A stretch of DNA of 64,000 bases. It comes from Chryseolinea sp. H1M3-3 (GTDB lineage Bacteria; Bacteroidota; Bacteroidia; Cytophagales; Cyclobacteriaceae). The DNA lies in assembly GCF_029360725.1 (NCBI RefSeq), contig NZ_JARKMY010000001.1, positions 620,001-684,000 of the forward strand. Direction: 5' to 3'. Shown one piece after another: positions 60,581 to 64,000 of the stretch. The notes under the pieces were generated by a model. The model was not told the DNA's origin and searched no databases. It saw only the letters and a list, made by a program, of their open reading frames with translations. A program made the translations under genes and the position numbers. Position 1 is the first letter of the stretch. The number at the start of each line of letters is the position of its first letter.

Positions 60581-60649
60581 AAATCGTGCAACATGAGACT
60601 TTCAGAAATACAGATGTGCATTTACTTCAACACTTAAAAACATTTCCGC

Positions 60650-61354
60650 ATGGAAAATAGGACTACGAAGCGAATTTTCATTTACGGCGCCGGCGCCATT
60701 TCACAGTTTCTCCCATATGTCAAATCATTAACGGAAAAAGCTCATCCACGCATGTGTTTGCTGCCTACCGCCGTCGCTGACAACCCATCCACTATTGTTA
60801 ATTGGTATGAACAATGTTACCAGCTCGGCATTCATGGTTTTGCGCAACGCATGTTTATTTCCAGTTACGAACAAAAGCAGTCATTTGAAGAAGTGTTGCT
60901 AAGCATGGACGCAATTCTTGTGACTGGCGGAAATACGTTGAACATGCTGGCGATCTGGAAAGCACAAGGCGTTGATTTGATATTGCGAAAAGCATGGGAG
61001 AAAGGAATCATTCTTTCTGGTGGCAGTGCAGGTTCGCTATGCTGGTTTGAGCATGGAACTACCGACTCACGCCCCAGAGAAATTACAAAAGTGGATTGCC
61101 TCGGATTCTTAAAAGGAAGTCATTGTCCGCATTATGACTCCGAAAAAACGCGCCGGCCACTTTACCATTCGTATATAAAATCAAAACAGTTTAAAGCAGG
61201 ATATGCATGTGACGACCGTGCTGCTATTCTTTTCCACGATCAGGAGGTGCATAAAGTAGTCGCAATGAATGATGATAGCAACGCGTACTATGTGTATTTA
61301 GAAAATGATGAAGTGTGTGAAAAAAAATTGGAAAAAGAACTCATCAAACTATGA
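60650..61354 (+). CDS. Peptidase S51 (PepE/cyanophycinase-like) family protein
   Basis: 234 residues. It has the class I glutamine-amidotransferase-like fold with a serine nucleophile: Ser126 in LSGGSAGSLCW. The second family block, GGNTLNMLAIWKAQGVD (93-109), is complete. The catalytic His is probably in HYDSE (near 160). PepE cleaves Asp-X dipeptides, and cyanophycinase breaks beta-Asp-Arg; neither role is proved here. Cytosolic, no signal peptide. Isolated gene. Confidence 0.88.
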   Translation: MENRTTKRIFIYGAGAISQFLPYVKSLTEKAHPRMCLLPTAVADNPSTIVNWYEQCYQLGIHGFAQRMFISSYEQKQSFEEVLLSMDAILVTGGNTLNMLAIWKAQGVDLILRKAWEKGIILSGGSAGSLCWFEHGTTDSRPREITKVDCLGFLKGSHCPHYDSEKTRRPLYHSYIKSKQFKAGYACDDRAAILFHDQEVHKVVAMNDDSNAYYVYLENDEVCEKKLEKELIKL

Positions 61355-61547
61355 GATCCTGAATCTCCGTTAGGCTGGGCATGCTTTTCTATCACCTTCA
61401 AGTCACTCATTGCATGTTATAAAATAAAGTGTGATGTCACCACATATTGACGGTCTATTCCCAAATGGTAACAAGGTAATTGAGAGCTATAAAACGAAAT
61501 TCATCTAATCTTGTAACCTGCCAGGCCTCCTTAAGCTCGCAGCTGAT

Positions 61548-62342
61548 TTATTTGAAAGAATACTTTGTCGTATACGATCCCGAATTACCATTGTGCATTA
61601 TTACGTAACTCGTCTTTTCAGTCGCAAATCCCTGTTCATTGTATTTGTATTCATACGTTTCTACAACTGAAGTTGTGCCATGTGCATTTTGAACAACCAT
61701 TTTACCGGGGTTATTCTTTCTGAATTTCACAAAGGGATTGAAGGGATGAACATCAAAATATTCCTCCGTATTTATTTTATTATCGTAACCACTAAACGTA
61801 AAAGTGGAAGTGACTTTTGCCTCGATGCCGAAAGGCGTATAATGATAAAGGGTTTGGAAGGTAACATTTCCATTAGCATCATATGTATAAGTGTCTTTTG
61901 CGACGGGAATAACTCCCCCTTCTTCCGGAATATTTTGATACGTAATGCTTTCTTTTAGAAACCCCTTGTCATTGTAAACGTATTCATGCAATTGCGACCA
62001 TGTGCCATTTACATATTCGTCTGTTTTTGAAACCCTGCCCACGCCATCATATGAATATGTCATACGGTATCCTGTATCTGTAGTTGACTCGGTTAACTTG
62101 CCGGAGTTATCATAAATGAGTGTTTGAACGCTTTTCATTTCTGATCCATTTACGAACTTCGTTACAATCGCTAACTCACTTATTTTTCCTGAAGCATCAT
62201 ACACCAGTTCCCGATAACCATCGACGTCCTCCATTTTCACGGGAATCAGGACGGACGGTTGTGGTGTGGGTGTTGGGTTATTTTCTTCGTTATCACAAGC
62301 AGCAAGGATGACAACTGCCACCGCCAAAAGGACTTTTTTCAT
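61548..62342 (-). CDS. Lipoprotein with YD-type repeats
   Basis: 264 residues. The lipoprotein signal ends at Cys16 (LAAC), followed by DNEENNPTPTPQPS, an acidic and proline-rich tether that fits surface display. The remainder is built from YD/RHS-like strands of about 20 residues: LVYDASGKISEL, LIYDNSGKLTEST, YSYDGVGRVSKTDEYVNG, YVYNDKGFLKES, YTYDANGNVTFQT, YEYKYNEQGFATEKT. Such repeats form a beta-helix or shell. Known full-size RHS proteins are toxins; this short lipoprotein has no toxin domain. Function unknown. Confidence 0.82.
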   Translation of the reverse strand: MKKVLLAVAVVILAACDNEENNPTPTPQPSVLIPVKMEDVDGYRELVYDASGKISELAIVTKFVNGSEMKSVQTLIYDNSGKLTESTTDTGYRMTYSYDGVGRVSKTDEYVNGTWSQLHEYVYNDKGFLKESITYQNIPEEGGVIPVAKDTYTYDANGNVTFQTLYHYTPFGIEAKVTSTFTFSGYDNKINTEEYFDVHPFNPFVKFRKNNPGKMVVQNAHGTTSVVETYEYKYNEQGFATEKTSYVIMHNGNSGSYTTKYSFK

Positions 62343-62569
62343 TGCATTTCGTTTTATGATCCATAGACACGAGGAGAAGAGGTATCGTTGGAATAGCTTA
62401 AAGAATATTTTAATACGGCTCAGTTCTACCTCTATACGAAATTTTTGTTGCGGGGTTATGGAAAATATCTAAGTGCTGCATCTATTATATAAATGCTTCA
62501 AATGGTCTGTTACTTTTTACTTAAATGAGAATTATGAAAGCAAATTGGGATAGTGAAAATATCAATCTT

Positions 62570-63411
62570 ATGAAAATGTGTAGCATACTGTTAATTGTCC
62601 TAGTGTTCGCATCATGTGAAAATTCATCCTTTCAAAAATCAAGATTTGTAGCTAACGAAGAAGCTGCGGGTGAAATGATTTTGGCCGATATGGAAATTTC
62701 CGAATCCGACGCAGCGTCCCCTTTCATGACCACGGCCGCCAAGCAGTCTAACATAACTAAGGTTGAACGAAAACTCATTAAAAATGCCACTGTCACATTT
62801 GAGACCGCTAACATTGGAAAAACAAGAGAAGAGATTACAAAATTATGTCATGAGTTTAACGGATTTATCGCTACTGAAAATCATGACAATTATCAAGATA
62901 GATTCCGTTATGAACAAGTGATCCGACTGCCTGGGAAAAAATTCGATGCATTTATTGAAAGATTAGAGCACTCCGGCTACAACTTAAAAACAAAAATATA
63001 AGCACGCAGGATGTGACAGAAGAATTCATAGACGTAGAAGCTCGGTTAAAAACCAAAAAAGATCTTGAATTACGTTACCGTGATCTTTTGAAATTTGCCA
63101 AGACGGTGGAGGAAATGCTATCGATCGAAAGTCAAATGGAGGATGTACGTTCAAATATAGAATCCATGGAAGGACGGTTGAATTATTTGAGGAACCAGGT
63201 AGCACTAAGCACTATTACACTTTCTTATTTTGAAACGACGGCTGCTGACTTTGGATTTGCCTCAAAGTTGATCACGTCCTTAAAAAATGGATGGGATAAT
63301 TTTATGGTTTTAATTATTGCCTTGGTCAGCATTTGGCCCTTTATCATTTTATCAGCAATAATTGTATATATCTTAATCCGGCGAAGGAAAATGTCGCCCG
63401 TAGTAGGATAG
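62570..63411 (+). pseudogene. DUF4349 lipoprotein, frameshifted
   Basis: Two frames together give one DUF4349 protein of about 280 residues. The first part (from the ATG at 62570, signal MKMCSILLIVLVFASC) runs to a stop at 62999-63001. The second part resumes in another frame near 62992 with KNISTQDVTEEFIDVEARLKTKK, the conserved centre of the family, and ends at 63411 after a transmembrane helix (about WPFIILSAIIVYILI). The break lies in a run of five A (62992-62996): one extra A, or a -1 slip on AAA, would restore the frame. It could be an inactive gene, a sequencing error or programmed slippage. Typical DUF4349 proteins have this order: lipoprotein or signal, coiled coil, then a C-terminal membrane helix. 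Confidence 0.8.
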
Positions 63412-63416
63412 AACAT

Positions 63417-63457
63417 AAAAAAAAGACCTTCCCGAAATTGAATTTCGGGAAGGTCTT
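63417..63457 (-). terminator. Terminator between DUF4349 and the repeat protein
   Basis: AAGACCTTCCCGAAAT and ATTTCGGGAAGGTCTT (63423-63438 and 63442-63457) form a 16-bp perfect stem with a three-base loop. On the minus strand eight T follow, so it serves the repeat-protein gene; it may also stop the DUF4349 transcript. Confidence 0.92.
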
Positions 63458-63475
63458 CTTAGTAATAAAGCTTAA

Positions 63476-64000
63476 CTATTTGTTATCTCTTTTACTTTCA
63501 TCATCGTTAGATACGATTGCTTTATGTTCAGCGTCCTTCAATTGCGATTCTTCGATTTTTACTAATTGTTTCTGATCGCGATCTACATAGTATAATCCGC
63601 CTTGGTATTTATAAACAACCTGGTTGTTTGGACCTTCCTTATCTTCTATGACTTCAATCTCAGCCGGGGCCGACGAAGTATTTGCTCCCATGCTTGGACT
63701 ATTACCAGTTGCATCAGAAGAGGGTTCAACGGTATTGTTAGAGGATGGAGTTCCATCATCGTCCATCTTATCTTTCGCCCGTTCCGCTCCTTGCTCCATC
63801 TGTTCACCTGTACGCTCGGCACCTTGTTCAATTTCGTCTCCCGCCTTTTCTGCACCCTGCTCAACTTTGTCGCCCGCATTTTCTGCACCTTGCTCTATTT
63901 CATTACCGGTACGCTCAGCGCCCTGACGTAACTCATTCCCGGCCTCCTGGCTCTCTTCTTTAATTTCGTTGCCGGTCTGTTCACTCCGTTGTTGAATTTC
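63476..64000 (-). CDS. Protein with 11-residue helical repeats (cut by window edge)
   Basis: The frame stays open to the right edge, so at least 175 residues are present and the start lies outside; a shorter reading from the ATG at 63799 would cut into the repeats. The part at 63770-63930 codes for near-perfect 11-residue units: EIEQGAENAGD, KVEQGAEKAGD, EIEQGAERTGE, QMEQGAERAKD, with weaker copies further out. This period fits an amphipathic helix, as in LEA-like or apolipoprotein-like proteins. The C-terminal half (about 80 residues) starts with a Ser/Asn/Pro-rich linker and has VVYKYQGGLYYVDRDQKQLVKIEES, which may be a small folded unit. Family not recognised. Confidence 0.75.
   Translation of the reverse strand, partial: EIQQRSEQTGNEIKEESQEAGNELRQGAERTGNEIEQGAENAGDKVEQGAEKAGDEIEQGAERTGEQMEQGAERAKDKMDDDGTPSSNNTVEPSSDATGNSPSMGANTSSAPAEIEVIEDKEGPNNQVVYKYQGGLYYVDRDQKQLVKIEESQLKDAEHKAIVSNDDESKRDNK

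Noticed and set aside
1-64000. CRISPR arrays, insertion sequences, prophage or integrase genes
   Set aside because: Looked for on both strands; none is visible. The repeats found are short operator-like arrays or intragenic duplications.

Overview
The window looks like a chromosomal segment of a free-living Bacteroidota, most likely in or near the order Cytophagales. The evidence is a SusC/SusD pair with FecI/FecR-type regulators, lipoproteins with acidic residues after the lipidated cysteine, large FG-GAP/ASPIC-UnbV proteins, tandem FtsX-type permeases, Gfo/Idh/MocA oxidoreductases carrying export signals, and promoter-like boxes of the Bacteroidota form TAnnTTTG. Coding density is high and genes lie on both strands. 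I see no insertion sequence, integrase, phage gene, CRISPR array or rRNA.

Layout. 1-6.2 kb: an ECF sigma/anti-sigma pair, a SIMPL-domain protein, a D-lactate dehydrogenase-like enzyme, tRNA-Pro(CGG), an exported Bcp peroxiredoxin, a lipoprotein with four Yx(FWY)xxD repeats, and a small XRE regulator. 6.5-11.8 kb: an FtsX-type permease, a two-gene ABC transporter and a SemiSWEET. 11.9-15.9 kb: an operon of sensor kinase, NarL-type response regulator and MocR regulator. 16-31.2 kb: two converging blocks that read as a glucuronoxylan/xylose catabolic locus. The rightward block is GH10 xylanase, FAH-family enzyme, ketoglutarate-semialdehyde-type dehydrogenase and pentonate dehydratase. The leftward block is GH3 beta-xylosidase, DUF6807, Tat-exported oxidoreductase, bicupin, lipoprotein oxidoreductase and CE15 glucuronoyl esterase. 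31.4-33.9 kb: two convergent, overlapping CheY-like proteins, alkaline phosphatase and a GyrI-like protein.

33.9-46.6 kb: FecR-SusC-SusD on the minus strand, with the sigma factor divergent from FecR, followed by two large FG-GAP lipoproteins. 46.6-47.9 kb: a DUF4197 protein and a small exported protein. 48.2-53.3 kb: the most unusual cluster, a patatin-like phospholipase, a five-helix membrane protein carrying a complete chymotrypsin-type triad, and a large secreted protein with a beta-rich end, preceded by a strong hairpin that belongs to no visible gene. 53.5-64 kb: PIG-L deacetylase, a tiny acidic protein, chromate transporter, SGNH hydrolase, cytochrome P450, several small or single genes, a YD-repeat lipoprotein, a DUF4349 gene broken by a frameshift, and a protein of 11-residue repeats cut by the window edge.

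How they may fit together. Extracellular GH10, CE15 and GH3 would release xylose and methylglucuronate from glucuronoxylan. The FAH/ALDH/IlvD trio matches the lower half of the oxidative (Weimberg-type) pentose route to 2-oxoglutarate, although no xylose dehydrogenase or xylonolactonase is visible here. The SusC protein has the N-terminal signalling (STN) domain expected for control through FecR and the divergent sigma factor. All functions are read from sequence by eye; no database search was run.
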